Shown: piece after piece, positions 39,149 through 47,700 of the stretch
Layout: every line of letters starts with the position of its first letter
Numbering within the stretch: the first letter of the stretch is position 1
Source: Nigerium sp.
Lineage (GTDB): Bacteria > Actinomycetota > Actinomycetes > Propionibacteriales > Propionibacteriaceae
Reading direction: 5' to 3'
Assembly (NCBI GenBank): GCA_016711325.1
Contig: JADJTH010000008.1
Span: forward strand, 868,001-932,000
Length of the DNA: 64,000 nucleotides
Position numbers and translations under genes: made by a program
The notes under the pieces: generated by a model
Seen by the model: the letters and a program-made list of their open reading frames with translations, nothing else
What the model was told of the DNA's origin: nothing
Databases searched by the model: none

Positions 39149-39195
39149 GCCTGTTTCGGGAGTCTCGGTGAAGGCCACGGACTTCCGAAACAGGC
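39149..39195. terminator. Bidirectional terminator between convergent genes
   Basis: GCCTGTTTCGG (39149-39159) pairs perfectly with CCGAAACAGGC (39185-39195), and the stem extends inward to about 16 pairs with one wobble, around a 15-nt loop. It lies between the stops of the + hydrolase gene and the - lipoprotein gene, so it can serve both. Confidence 0.8.
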
Positions 39196-39204
39196 ACTGG
39201 TCGG

Positions 39205-40161
39205 TCACTTCGTCCAGCGGGGGGTGACTTTCTTGCCGGACGCGTCCGTGTAGGTGATGGTGCTGACGAGGTCGCCCTTCTGCTTCGCCGTTCGCGCGGC
39301 CGCCAGGACGAACACCTCGCCGGACGCCGCGGGTGCCGTCGCCATCGACGGGCTCGACGCGCCGGACAGGAAGCTCACCTTGGCGTTGGTGCTGCCGGAG
39401 GGCAGCACGCCGACGACGTAGGTGCGCCAGCGGCCGGCGTCCTGAACCGTGGAGAACTGCAGGAACGGGAACGGATCCTTCGACTTCGACGGCCGGTACG
39501 AGCCCTGGAATCCCGATGCGGCGATGACACCGAAGACATCGAGCGTCGTGTCGCTGTAGGCGGCAAGCGTGTCGCCGTCCACCGCGAAGTTCGCCGAGGG
39601 CACCGCTCCCCCGGCATCGCGGTAGAAGACGCCGCCCTCGTCGCGCCACACGAACCCCGTCATAGCGCCGGCGTCGGCCGCCTGGTCGAAGCGGATCGCC
39701 AGGCACGTCGCCTCGATCGCGTCGAGGTAGCCCGCGCCGACCGAGTAGTCGTGCCCGGCCTCGTTGGGCAGGTTGGTGACCACGTCGAGATTGCGGACGT
39801 CGCCCGGAACGATCGCCATCGCCCACCCCGCGCCGAAGTCCACCTGTTGCCAGACGGACTGGTTCCAGCCCGCTGTCGGCGCGGCGACCTCGACCGTCTG
39901 CTTGGGGGCGTCGACGAACGTCGCCGTCCATCGTGCGGAGCGCCGACCGTCCACGGTGCAATTGATCGCGGTGGGTTCGCCCGCGGGCAGCGCGGCACCG
40001 CTGGAGGAGGTCAGGGACGCGATGTTGGCACTCGCGATGGCCGCCGTGCCGGCGTAGGTCGGCGTGGGCGTCGGCTCGGCGACCGCCTCAGGCGTGGCCG
40101 CACAAGCACTCAGACAGCACAGCGCGACGATCGGTGCGACGACGATGGTGTTCTTCTTCAT
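39205..40161 (-). CDS. Lipoprotein of unknown function
   Basis: A 318-residue lipoprotein: signal MKKNTIVVAPIVALCCLSAC with lipobox LSAC (Cys20), then a short Thr/Pro/Ala linker and a beta-rich ectodomain containing two Cys. I do not recognise the family. The ATG at 40161 is well supported by GGAGGGTT upstream. It follows the other lipoprotein gene by 12 bp, so they form an operon transcribed toward the hydrolase gene. Sequences such as AGWNQSVWQQVDFGAGWAM suggest a compact extracellular beta fold. It may act in the same surface process as its neighbour. Confidence 0.75.
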   Translation of the reverse strand: MKKNTIVVAPIVALCCLSACAATPEAVAEPTPTPTYAGTAAIASANIASLTSSSGAALPAGEPTAINCTVDGRRSARWTATFVDAPKQTVEVAAPTAGWNQSVWQQVDFGAGWAMAIVPGDVRNLDVVTNLPNEAGHDYSVGAGYLDAIEATCLAIRFDQAADAGAMTGFVWRDEGGVFYRDAGGAVPSANFAVDGDTLAAYSDTTLDVFGVIAASGFQGSYRPSKSKDPFPFLQFSTVQDAGRWRTYVVGVLPSGSTNAKVSFLSGASSPSMATAPAASGEVFVLAAARTAKQKGDLVSTITYTDASGKKVTPRWTK

Positions 40162-40173
40162 CGCAACCCTCCG

Positions 40174-41544
40174 TCAGCGGGGCAAGGCGACGGTATCGAC
40201 TGTGAACGGGCCGAAGAACGCCGAGATCTGCCACAGGCGCCCACTCACGGCGGAACTGGACGGATCGGCCGAGGCCCCCGGATCCAAGGACACCTCCAAC
40301 GGCGCGATCAGCGCGGCCACGGCGGCGGGCGGCAGCGGGGCGGCGGCCGACGGCTGCGGGTCTGCGGCCGGCGGGTCTGCGGCCGGCGGGTCTGCGGCCG
40401 GCGGGTCTGCGGCCGGCGGATCTGCGGCCGGCGGATCTGCGGCCGGCGGATCTGCGGCGGGTGCTTCCGACGACGGCTCGCTGGTCGCCGGCGCCGAGGT
40501 CGTCGTGTTCGACGGCTGCGGCGCCGAGGTCGTCGTGTTCGACGGCTGCGGCGCCGAGGTCGTCGTGCTCGACGGCTGCGGCGCCGTCGTCGTCTTCGAG
40601 GACGAAGGCCGGGGGGTGCGGGTGGACGGCGCCGCGGTCGAAGGCTTCGCCGTCGAAGGCTTCGCCGTCGTCGGATTGGCGACCGACGGCCTCGCCGACG
40701 TCGGGTTGGCCGACGTGGAATTGGCCGATGACGGCTTGGCGCCCGTCGCGGTGCTGCCCGGCCGCGCCGGAATGACCGGCGTCGCCGTCACCTGGGTGAT
40801 CTTGTTCGGCGTCCGCTCGCCCGCGGCGGAGCCGGACGGCACCAGGTTGTACTGGACGTTGCGCGTGAAGACGACCTCGAACGGGTACTTGTCTTCGACA
40901 AAGCGCAGCCTGGCCACGTGCGCGAAGGTCACCTTCAGCCTCGGGGTGGCCGCCACCTCTGCGGTCTCGGCCTCAGCCGCGCCCGTCTGCTCGGCGTCCC
41001 CCGCCAACTCGGAGGCGTTGGCCCCCTCCGTCGACGGGCCAGCGGCGGCGGGCTGCACCGCGCCATCGGCCGCCAGAACATCGACCACCACGTTCGTGAT
41101 CGACTGGGAGTGGAGGATCTTGCGGTCGGGGTTCAGTTGCCAGGTCGGCTGGTCGAGGGCGAAGATCTGCAGGCCCTTGACCTCTTCTTGCGCGTCACGG
41201 TTGCCGGCCGACGCCTCGTCGACGAGGGCGTTCCACAGCGGCAGGGCGCCCGGCGCGAGCACCTCTTGGATCAGCGGCGAGTTGAGTTCGTCCGACGTAA
41301 AACTCTGCTGTGCCGGATCGAGCAGCGCCGGGTTGAAGGCCGTGGCCAGGGTGAACGCCGTCATCTCGTGGGCGGCCTGCTCGGCCTCGTACTGGCCCAC
41401 GAGGGCCGCGGCGGCGGGCGTCACGGTGGGGAGTTCGACGTACTCGGCGGGGACCGCTCGCGCCGGACTCGAGATGAGCCCGCACCCGCTCGACATGAAC
41501 CCGACCAGCACCACCGACGCGAGCGCGAAAAACCGCTTTAGCAT
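40174..41544 (-). CDS. Repeat-rich lipoprotein of unknown function
   Basis: A 456-residue lipoprotein, MLKRFFALASVVLVGFMSSGC (lipobox ends at Cys21). Residues about 30-245 form a folded domain of unknown family; residues about 250-415 are low complexity, with alanine/serine/threonine/proline tracts, TTTSAPQPSN decapeptides and seven AADPP pentapeptides; a short hydrophobic tail follows. The Pro-rich segment probably spans cell wall. GAGGGGGAG precedes the ATG at 41544. The palindrome ACTTCGAAGT (41585-41594), about 40 bp upstream, is a possible operator. First gene of a two-gene operon. Confidence 0.75.
   Translation of the reverse strand: MLKRFFALASVVLVGFMSSGCGLISSPARAVPAEYVELPTVTPAAAALVGQYEAEQAAHEMTAFTLATAFNPALLDPAQQSFTSDELNSPLIQEVLAPGALPLWNALVDEASAGNRDAQEEVKGLQIFALDQPTWQLNPDRKILHSQSITNVVVDVLAADGAVQPAAAGPSTEGANASELAGDAEQTGAAEAETAEVAATPRLKVTFAHVARLRFVEDKYPFEVVFTRNVQYNLVPSGSAAGERTPNKITQVTATPVIPARPGSTATGAKPSSANSTSANPTSARPSVANPTTAKPSTAKPSTAAPSTRTPRPSSSKTTTAPQPSSTTTSAPQPSNTTTSAPQPSNTTTSAPATSEPSSEAPAADPPAADPPAADPPAADPPAADPPAADPPAADPQPSAAAPLPPAAVAALIAPLEVSLDPGASADPSSSAVSGRLWQISAFFGPFTVDTVALPR
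40361..40450. repeat. 15-bp tandem repeat (AADPP-coding)
   Basis: Six full 15-bp units, (G/A)TCTGCGGCCGGCGG on the + strand, starting at 40361, 40376, 40391, 40406, 40421 and 40436, then a partial unit. They encode the AADPP pentapeptide repeat on the minus strand. Confidence 0.9.
40499..40588. repeat. 30-bp tandem repeat (TTTSAPQPSN-coding)
   Basis: Three 30-bp units at 40499-40528, 40529-40558 and 40559-40588. The first two are identical and the third differs by few bases. They encode the decapeptide repeats of the lipoprotein's linker. Confidence 0.9.
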
Positions 41545-41673
41545 ATCTCCCCCTCGTCGGGGAGTCTACAGAACTCACCCGAGTACTTCGAAGTGTACCG
41601 CCTCTGCCCAGCGCCGCCAATCCTGCCAACAGCCCGCCCGTCCGACGGACGGACGCACGGCACGTCCGTGGCG

Positions 41674-42531
41674 TCAGAAGCGGTCGGGCTCCTCGGCGTT
41701 GAACAGCAGCTTCCCGCGGCTGCCCTTGCCCCTCACCAGCACACGGTCGAAACCGGCGCCCTTCGTCGGCACCACGGTCGTCGTGTGCTCGCCGAACAGC
41801 CCGCCGACCTGCGTCGCCGGGTCGGCCGAACGCTTGCGGTTCTGCCGCAGCCAGCGGCGGCCGTGCACGGTCAGCGCCAGGTCGCTCGCCTGACGCACCA
41901 GCAGCTCCACCCGCTCGCCGGCGTCGTTGACGCCGTAGTCGAGCCGGACCGCCGAAACCAGCCCGGGGAAGCCGAACTCCACGCGCTCGCGCACCAGCGG
42001 CTCACGCGCGCAGGTCTCACGCACCACGGACGCCGCACGGTCGGCCTCGGCCTCCACCTCGGCCCAGTAGGCGTCACCGAGCTCGACTCCGGCGAATCCA
42101 GGGGCGTCCACCCGGGCGCGCAGCGCCTCGACGAGCGTGTCGGCGTCCGCGTCGGCGAAGCCGGTGTAGGCGTCCGCGACCACCGGGAACATGCCCTGCC
42201 CGCGCAGCGCTACGACCGGCACCTCGCGACCGTCGACCATGCCCTTGCCGACGGCGAGCACGTCGCCGTACGCCCGCGGCGCGCCGCCGAGCAGGCGGTA
42301 GCCGTCGGCGTCCAGGCGCGCGATACCCCGCCCGATGCCCTCCCACGCGAGAACCACCGCCATGACGAGGAACGGCGCCACGATGAGGACCATCACCGCC
42401 GAGTCGACGTGCGGCGCCTGCACGAACCCGACGACGGCGGCCACGGCGGCCCCGCCGAACGCGACAACGCCGACCAGGCCCCAGAAGCCCCGCGTGCCCG
42501 TGCTACGCGAGCGGATCACGGTGGCGCTCAT
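41674..42531 (-). CDS. Conserved hypothetical protein with two N-terminal membrane helices
   Basis: A 285-residue protein with hydrophobic segments at about 14-38 and 45-63, followed by a soluble domain. The family is not recognised; the pattern (short PH-like beta strands RLDADGYRLLGGAPRAYGDVLAV after two helices) resembles small actinobacterial membrane proteins of unknown function. Its ATG shares one base with the trpS stop (TGATG), so it is translationally coupled to trpS. A 129-bp gap separates it from the divergent-facing lipoprotein operon upstream region. Confidence 0.7.
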   Translation of the reverse strand: MSATVIRSRSTGTRGFWGLVGVVAFGGAAVAAVVGFVQAPHVDSAVMVLIVAPFLVMAVVLAWEGIGRGIARLDADGYRLLGGAPRAYGDVLAVGKGMVDGREVPVVALRGQGMFPVVADAYTGFADADADTLVEALRARVDAPGFAGVELGDAYWAEVEAEADRAASVVRETCAREPLVRERVEFGFPGLVSAVRLDYGVNDAGERVELLVRQASDLALTVHGRRWLRQNRKRSADPATQVGGLFGEHTTTVVPTKGAGFDRVLVRGKGSRGKLLFNAEEPDRF

Positions 42532-43661
42532 CAGTAGACCATCCCCATCGCCTCGCGGACCTCGGCCAGGGTGGCGTCCGCGATCGCGTTCGCCCGCTCA
42601 TTGCCCTCGCGCAGGACCGCGGCGACGTGGCCGGGATCGCGCTCCAGTTCGGCGCGGCGCGCGCGGATCGGCGCGAACATCTCGTTCAGCGCCTCGGTGA
42701 GGTAGCGCTTGAGCCCGCCGCCGCCGCCGTCGCCGATCTCGTCGGCGATAGCGACCGGGTCGCGATCGGAGCACAGGCCGGCCAGCATGAGCAGGTTGCT
42801 GACCTCGGGACGGCCGACCGGATCGTAGGTGATCATCCGGTTGGAGTCGGTGACCGCCTTCCTGATCACCTTCGCCGTCTCGTCGGCCGTCATCCGCAGC
42901 TCGATCGTATTGCCCTTCGACTTGCTCATCTTGGTGCCGTCCATGCCGAGGACGAGCGAGCCGGCCGACAGCAGCGCGTCGGCCTGCGGGAACACCGGAC
43001 GCGCAGGGTCGACGCGCCCGTAGCGCTCGTCGAAGCGGCGGGCGATGACGCGGGTCTGCTCGAGGTGCGGCAGCTGGTCCTTGCCGACGGGGACGATGGT
43101 GGCCTTGCAGAACAGGATGTCGGCGGCCTGATGCACCGGGTAGGTCAGCAGCAGGCCCGACATCGGACGCCCCTCGGTCGCGTCGTGCTCGGCCTTGACC
43201 GTCGGGTTGCGGTACAGCTCGGAGTCGGACACCAGCGACAGGAACGGCAGCATCAGCTGGTTGAGCGCGGGCACCTGCGAGTGCGCGAAGATCGTCGTGC
43301 GCGCGGGATCGATGCCCACCGACAGGTAGTCGGTCGCCAGCGAGTGGACGCGCTCGGCGATGGGTCCGGTGCCGTCGCGGTCGGCGATCACCTGGTAGTC
43401 GGCGATGAGGACGAGCGTCTCGACGCCGGCGTCCTGCAGCCGGACGCGGTTCGCCAGCGAGCCGAAGTAGTGGCCGACGTGCAGGTGGCCGGTGGGCCGG
43501 TCGCCGGTGAGCATCCGAAAGACGGACGGGTCGCGGGCGATCTGCTCCTCGATCTGGCTGCTGCGTTGTTCGGAGCGGCGCAGCGAGGCGTCCGACGTGG
43601 ACGCCGCGAGCGCGTCGGCGATCGCGACGTCGAGCGCATCGGTGCCGGCCTGCTCAGTCAT
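42531..43661 (-). CDS. trpS: Tryptophanyl-tRNA synthetase, auxiliary (TrpRS1-like) type
   Basis: A 376-residue class I synthetase. The HIGH-type motif is PTGHLHVGHYFG (His61, His64) and KMSKS is at 244-248. An N-terminal extension of about 47 residues precedes the catalytic fold. The GDRPTGHLHVGHYFGSL version is the type I associate with the inducible, indolmycin-resistant TrpRS1 of Streptomyces rather than the housekeeping enzyme. AAGGAG lies 8 nt before the ATG at 43661. A Trp-rich leader ORF and hairpins lie upstream, indicating ribosome-mediated attenuation. The next gene overlaps its stop. Whether a second trpS exists elsewhere cannot be seen here. Confidence 0.9.
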   Translation of the reverse strand: MTEQAGTDALDVAIADALAASTSDASLRRSEQRSSQIEEQIARDPSVFRMLTGDRPTGHLHVGHYFGSLANRVRLQDAGVETLVLIADYQVIADRDGTGPIAERVHSLATDYLSVGIDPARTTIFAHSQVPALNQLMLPFLSLVSDSELYRNPTVKAEHDATEGRPMSGLLLTYPVHQAADILFCKATIVPVGKDQLPHLEQTRVIARRFDERYGRVDPARPVFPQADALLSAGSLVLGMDGTKMSKSKGNTIELRMTADETAKVIRKAVTDSNRMITYDPVGRPEVSNLLMLAGLCSDRDPVAIADEIGDGGGGGLKRYLTEALNEMFAPIRARRAELERDPGHVAAVLREGNERANAIADATLAEVREAMGMVY

Positions 43662-43699
43662 GGGGTTCTCCTTGTCGTCGTGCCCCACGGGCATACGAA

Positions 43700-43722
43700 A
43701 CGGCCGCCCCCAGGACGGCCGT
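43700..43722 (-). terminator. Candidate attenuator hairpin in the trpS leader
   Basis: On the minus strand ACGGCCG and CGGCCGT form a 7-bp stem with a 9-nt loop, followed by TTT. The segment around the tandem Trp codons also contains CGGCCG, so it could pair alternatively and switch this hairpin off when the ribosome stalls. Confidence 0.5.
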
Positions 43723-43737
43723 CGTGTGGGGTTCGCG

Positions 43738-43776
43738 TCATGGCCGTCGTCGCGGCCGCCACCAACCCTGATTCAC
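43738..43776 (-). CDS. trpS leader peptide with tandem Trp codons
   Basis: A 12-codon ORF on the minus strand: GTG start at 43776, peptide VNQGWWRPRRRP, TGA at 43740-43738. Two consecutive TGG codons occupy 43764-43759. It begins 21 nt after the PHP gene stop and ends 77 nt before the trpS ATG. The ribosome site is weak. The size, tandem Trp codons, and following GC-rich hairpins are what a classical attenuation leader requires. Too short for ordinary gene prediction. Confidence 0.55.
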   Translation of the reverse strand: MNQGWWRPRRRP

Positions 43777-43796
43777 GCACGTGAGCTTACCGGTCG

Positions 43797-44645
43797 TCAC
43801 GGCTGTCCGCCGCGGGAGCGGATGCGCCGGACGATCTCGGCGTAGGCGTCCGGGTCGGTGGTGTACGCCCCGAGCGGGTTGTTGACCTTACCCAGGCCGT
43901 GATGGTCGCTGGATCCGGTGGCCAGCAGCCCCAGTCTGGACGCGACCGCGCGCAGTTCGGCCCGCGTGTCGTCGTCGTGATCGGGGTGGTCGACCTCGAC
44001 GCCGTCGAGCCCGTACTCGTAGGCGAGTTCGGCGAGGTATGCCTCGGGAAGGTCGTCGCGGCGTCCGCGCCCCCACGGATGCGCGAGCACGGCGACGCCG
44101 CGCGCACGGTGCACCAGCTCGATCGCCTGCGTCAGCTCCGTGCAGTAACGGTTCACGTAGGCCGGACCGCCGTCGTACAACCAGTCCCTGAACGCGATGT
44201 CGCGGCGGCTCACGTACCCCTTGGCGACGAGGGCGTCCGCGATGTGGGGGCGTCCGAGCGAGCTTCCGGACGCCTGCGCCAGCACGTCCTCGACGGTGAG
44301 CGGCATGCCCAGCTCGGTCAGACGGGCGACCATCGCCGGGATCCGGTCGGATCGACCCACCCGCACCCGGGCGAGTTCGTCGAGCAGTTCGTCGTCGCCG
44401 GGATCGCAGCCGTAGCCGAGCAGATGCACCGACGCGCCGCCGAGCCGCGTCGAGAACTCCAGGCCGGCCAGCACCTCGATGCCGGACGCCTGTGCCGCCA
44501 GCTTCGCCTCGCGCAATCCGTCGAACGTGTCGTGATCGGTCAGCCCGATGACGTCCAGGCCGGCGGCTGCCGCGTGACGGACGAGTTGGGTGGGCGTGTC
44601 GGTTCCGTCGGAGACGAGAGAGTGAGTGTGAAGGTCGATGCGCAC
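43797..44645 (-). CDS. PHP-domain phosphoesterase (RNase AM/TrpH-like)
   Basis: A 282-residue single PHP domain. Metal ligands are evident: IDLHTHS at the N-terminus, GLTDHDTFDG, GVAVLAHPWG and GSSDHHG near the C-terminus. The family includes 3',5'-nucleoside bisphosphate phosphatase / 5'-3' exonuclease YciV (RNase AM), whose gene is next to trp genes in E. coli (trpH). The GTG at 44645 is dictated by alignment of the HTH motif; the GGAGG in front is only 1 nt away, so spacing is unusual. It probably acts in RNA or nucleotide turnover. It lies directly upstream of the trpS leader. Confidence 0.85.
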   Translation of the reverse strand: MRIDLHTHSLVSDGTDTPTQLVRHAAAAGLDVIGLTDHDTFDGLREAKLAAQASGIEVLAGLEFSTRLGGASVHLLGYGCDPGDDELLDELARVRVGRSDRIPAMVARLTELGMPLTVEDVLAQASGSSLGRPHIADALVAKGYVSRRDIAFRDWLYDGGPAYVNRYCTELTQAIELVHRARGVAVLAHPWGRGRRDDLPEAYLAELAYEYGLDGVEVDHPDHDDDTRAELRAVASRLGLLATGSSDHHGLGKVNNPLGAYTTDPDAYAEIVRRIRSRGGQP

Positions 44646-44731
44646 GCCTCCAGTAAACCGCCCACCGCCACGCCGCGGAGCCGAGGCGCGTCCGCGCACC
44701 CCCCATTTCCCTCGTCGCAGGATCCTGGTCG

Positions 44732-47700
44732 TTACACCAGCAGCGTCCTGATGGTGCGCAGCGCCACCGACATCTTCGCCAGCGATGTCTCCTCGGCCGT
44801 GATCTCGGCCAGCTCGGCGGCCTCCCGGCCGATGCCACCGACCGCAGCCACCCAGGTCTCGACCACCTCACGGGCATCGGACGCCTCGGGTGCCGCCGCC
44901 AGCGCCGCGCGCGTCAACGCAGCCTGCAGACTCTGAAGGTCGTCGCGCAGCGCGGCCCGCGCCATGGTGTTCCACCGGCTCACCCGGCCCAACTCGATCA
45001 CGCGCGAGTTCACCCGGTCGAGGGCGAGCGCGTCCACGATCCGCTGGTAGACCGCCTGCACCAATCCCAGCGGACGTCCGGTCCGCAGCGCGATGTCGAC
45101 GATCCCGAGCGCCTGGTGCGCCCACATCGAGCGGGCGACCAGGTGTGCCAGGTCCTCGCGGACGCCTGCCGTGATCAACTCGCTCGTGTCGGCGTCGATC
45201 TGGGCGCGCTGCCGCATGGTGGCGGCAGCGTCGAAGGTCGCCATCACCTGCGCGACGGGCTCCGTGAAGGCGGCCGCCTCGCCCCTGATATCGAGTTCAC
45301 CGCGCCGGTGGTGGAGCAGCCAGCGCGCCGCACGCTCGATCAGTTGCTGCAGACGCACGCGGACGCGCAGTTCGTGGCGCGCGTCCAGCGCCATTCCGGG
45401 AAGCGCCAGCTCGTGGCGCGCGACCTGGAAGATCGACCGCGACGCCAGCTGGGCACGGATCACCTCGGTGACGTCCGACGACGTCTCGGTCGCCAGTCGG
45501 CTGTACGCGGTGATGCCTTGCGAGTTCACGAACCGGTTGACCGTCACCATCGTGACGATCTGCCGCCGCAGCGGATGCGACTCCATCGCGTCGGCGTACG
45601 TTTCGCGCAGCGCCTTCGGGAAGTAGGTCACCAACCGGTCGGCCAGATACGGGTCGTCCGGCAGCGATGACGCAGAGATGATCCGCTCGAGATAGATCTT
45701 CGTCCATGCCAGCAGCGAGGCGAGCTCGGGGCGGGTCAGCCGCTCGGCCGAGGCGATCTTGTGCTCCATCGCCTCGTGACCCGGCAGCGTCTCCAGTTCG
45801 CGGTTGAGGGCGCCCTCGCCCTCGAGTGTCCGCATCCACTCCTCGTAGGCGGCCGTGAGTGGCTGGCGTTGCGCCTGCTCGATCGACAGGGCGAGGTTCT
45901 GGTCGACGTTGTGCGCGAGCACGAGCCCGGCGACCTCGTCGGTCATGGACGCCAGCAACTCTCCCCGCTCGGCGGCCCCCAGCGTGCCGACCGCGACGTC
46001 GCGGGACAGCAGCACCTTGATGTTGACCTCGTGGTCGGACGTGTCGACGCCCGCGGAGTTGTCGATGAAGTCGGTGTTGATCCGGCCGCCGCCCCGCGCG
46101 TATTCGATGCGGCCGGCCTGCGTCCAGCCCAGGTTGCCGCCCTCGCCGGCCACCCGCGCGCGCACGCCGGCGCCGTCGACCCGCAGCACGTCGTTGGCCT
46201 TGTCGCCCGCGTCCGCATGGCTCTCGGTGGACGCCTTGACATACGTGCCGATACCGCCGTTCCACAGCAGATCCACCGGCGCGGTCACCATGGCCCGGAT
46301 CATCTCGGTCGGCGTGAGGGACGTCACGTGCTCCCCCAGGCCCAGCCTGGCCCGCACCGGCGAGGTCACCGGGATCGCCTTGGCGCTGCGCGGGTACACG
46401 CCACCGCCCTCGCTGATCAGCTCCTTGCGGTAGTCGGCCCAGGTCGAGCGCGGCAGTTCGAAGAGCCGGCGGCGTTCGGCGAAGGACGCGGCGGCGTCCG
46501 GATTGGGGTCGAGGAAGACGTGCAGGTGGTTGAAGGCCCCCACCAGGCGGGTGTGTGTGCTGCGCAGCATGCCGTTGCCGAACACGTCGCCGCTCATGTC
46601 GCCGATGCCCACGCACGTGAAATCCTCGCGCTGGCAGTCGATGCCGAGCTCGTAGAAGTGCCGCTTGACCGACTCCCAGGCGCCGCGTGCCGTGATGCCC
46701 ATCGCCTTGTGGTCGTAGCCCACCGAGCCGCCGGACGCGAAGGCGTCCCCGAGCCAGAAGCCACGCTCGACGGAGATCGCGTTGGCGATGTCGGAGAAGG
46801 ACGCCGTGCCCTTGTCGGCCGCCACCACCAGGTAGGTGTCGTCGCCGTCGTAGCGCACCACGTCGGGCGGCGGAGTGACGACGCCGCCCACCAGGTTGTC
46901 GGTCACGCTCAGCAGGGACGCGATGAAGGTCCGGTAGCACGCGATACCCTCGGCCAGCCACGCCGCCCGATCCGTGCGCGGATCCGGGAGGCGTTGCGGC
47001 ACGAAGCCGCCCTTGGCGCCGACGGGCACGATGACGGTGTTCTTCACCATCTGCGCCTTGACCAGGCCGAGCACTTCGGTGCGGAAGTCCTCACGTCTGT
47101 CCGACCAGCGCAGCCCGCCGCGCGCGACCGCACCGTAGCGCAGGTGAACGCCCTGCACGCGCGGGCTATAGACGAAGATCTCGTGCGCCGGGCGGGGCTC
47201 GGGCAGCAGTGTCAGCTCTCTCGGCGCGATCTTGAGCGCCAGTGCCGGCCGGTCGGCGGCGAAGGCGTTGGTGCGCTGGATCGCCCGCAACACGGCGACG
47301 AACATGCGCAGGATCCGGTCCTGGTCGAGGCTCGCGACGGCGTCCAGTGCGTCGAGAATCTCTGCGATCTCGTCTTCGAAGGCGGCGGCGCGGTCGAGGG
47401 ACGACCCTTCGCGGCGCGGGTCGAAGCGCGTCTCGAACGCCGACACCAGCGCCCCGGCGATGTCGGGGTTGGCGTTGAGCGCGTCGGCGACGTAGAACTG
47501 GCTGAAGGGGATACCCGCCTGCTGCAGGTAGCGCGAGATGCCGCGCAGCCAGGTGACCTGTTCCCAGGTCAGGCCCGCGCGCATGATGAGCCGGTTGAGC
47601 GTGCCGTGATGGGCCCGCCCGGTGTAGGACGCCTCGAACGCCTCGCTGAACCGCGCACGGTCGGCGAGAGTCCAGTCGGCGAGTGTCTGCCCGGGGGGGA

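Noticed and set aside
40361..40588. Possible CRISPR array
   Set aside because: The repeats are contiguous 15- and 30-bp in-frame coding repeats without spacers.
42531..43694. trpS extended upstream to 43694
   Set aside because: The extension runs through the ribosome site AAGGAG and the leader hairpins; ATG at 43661 is properly spaced.
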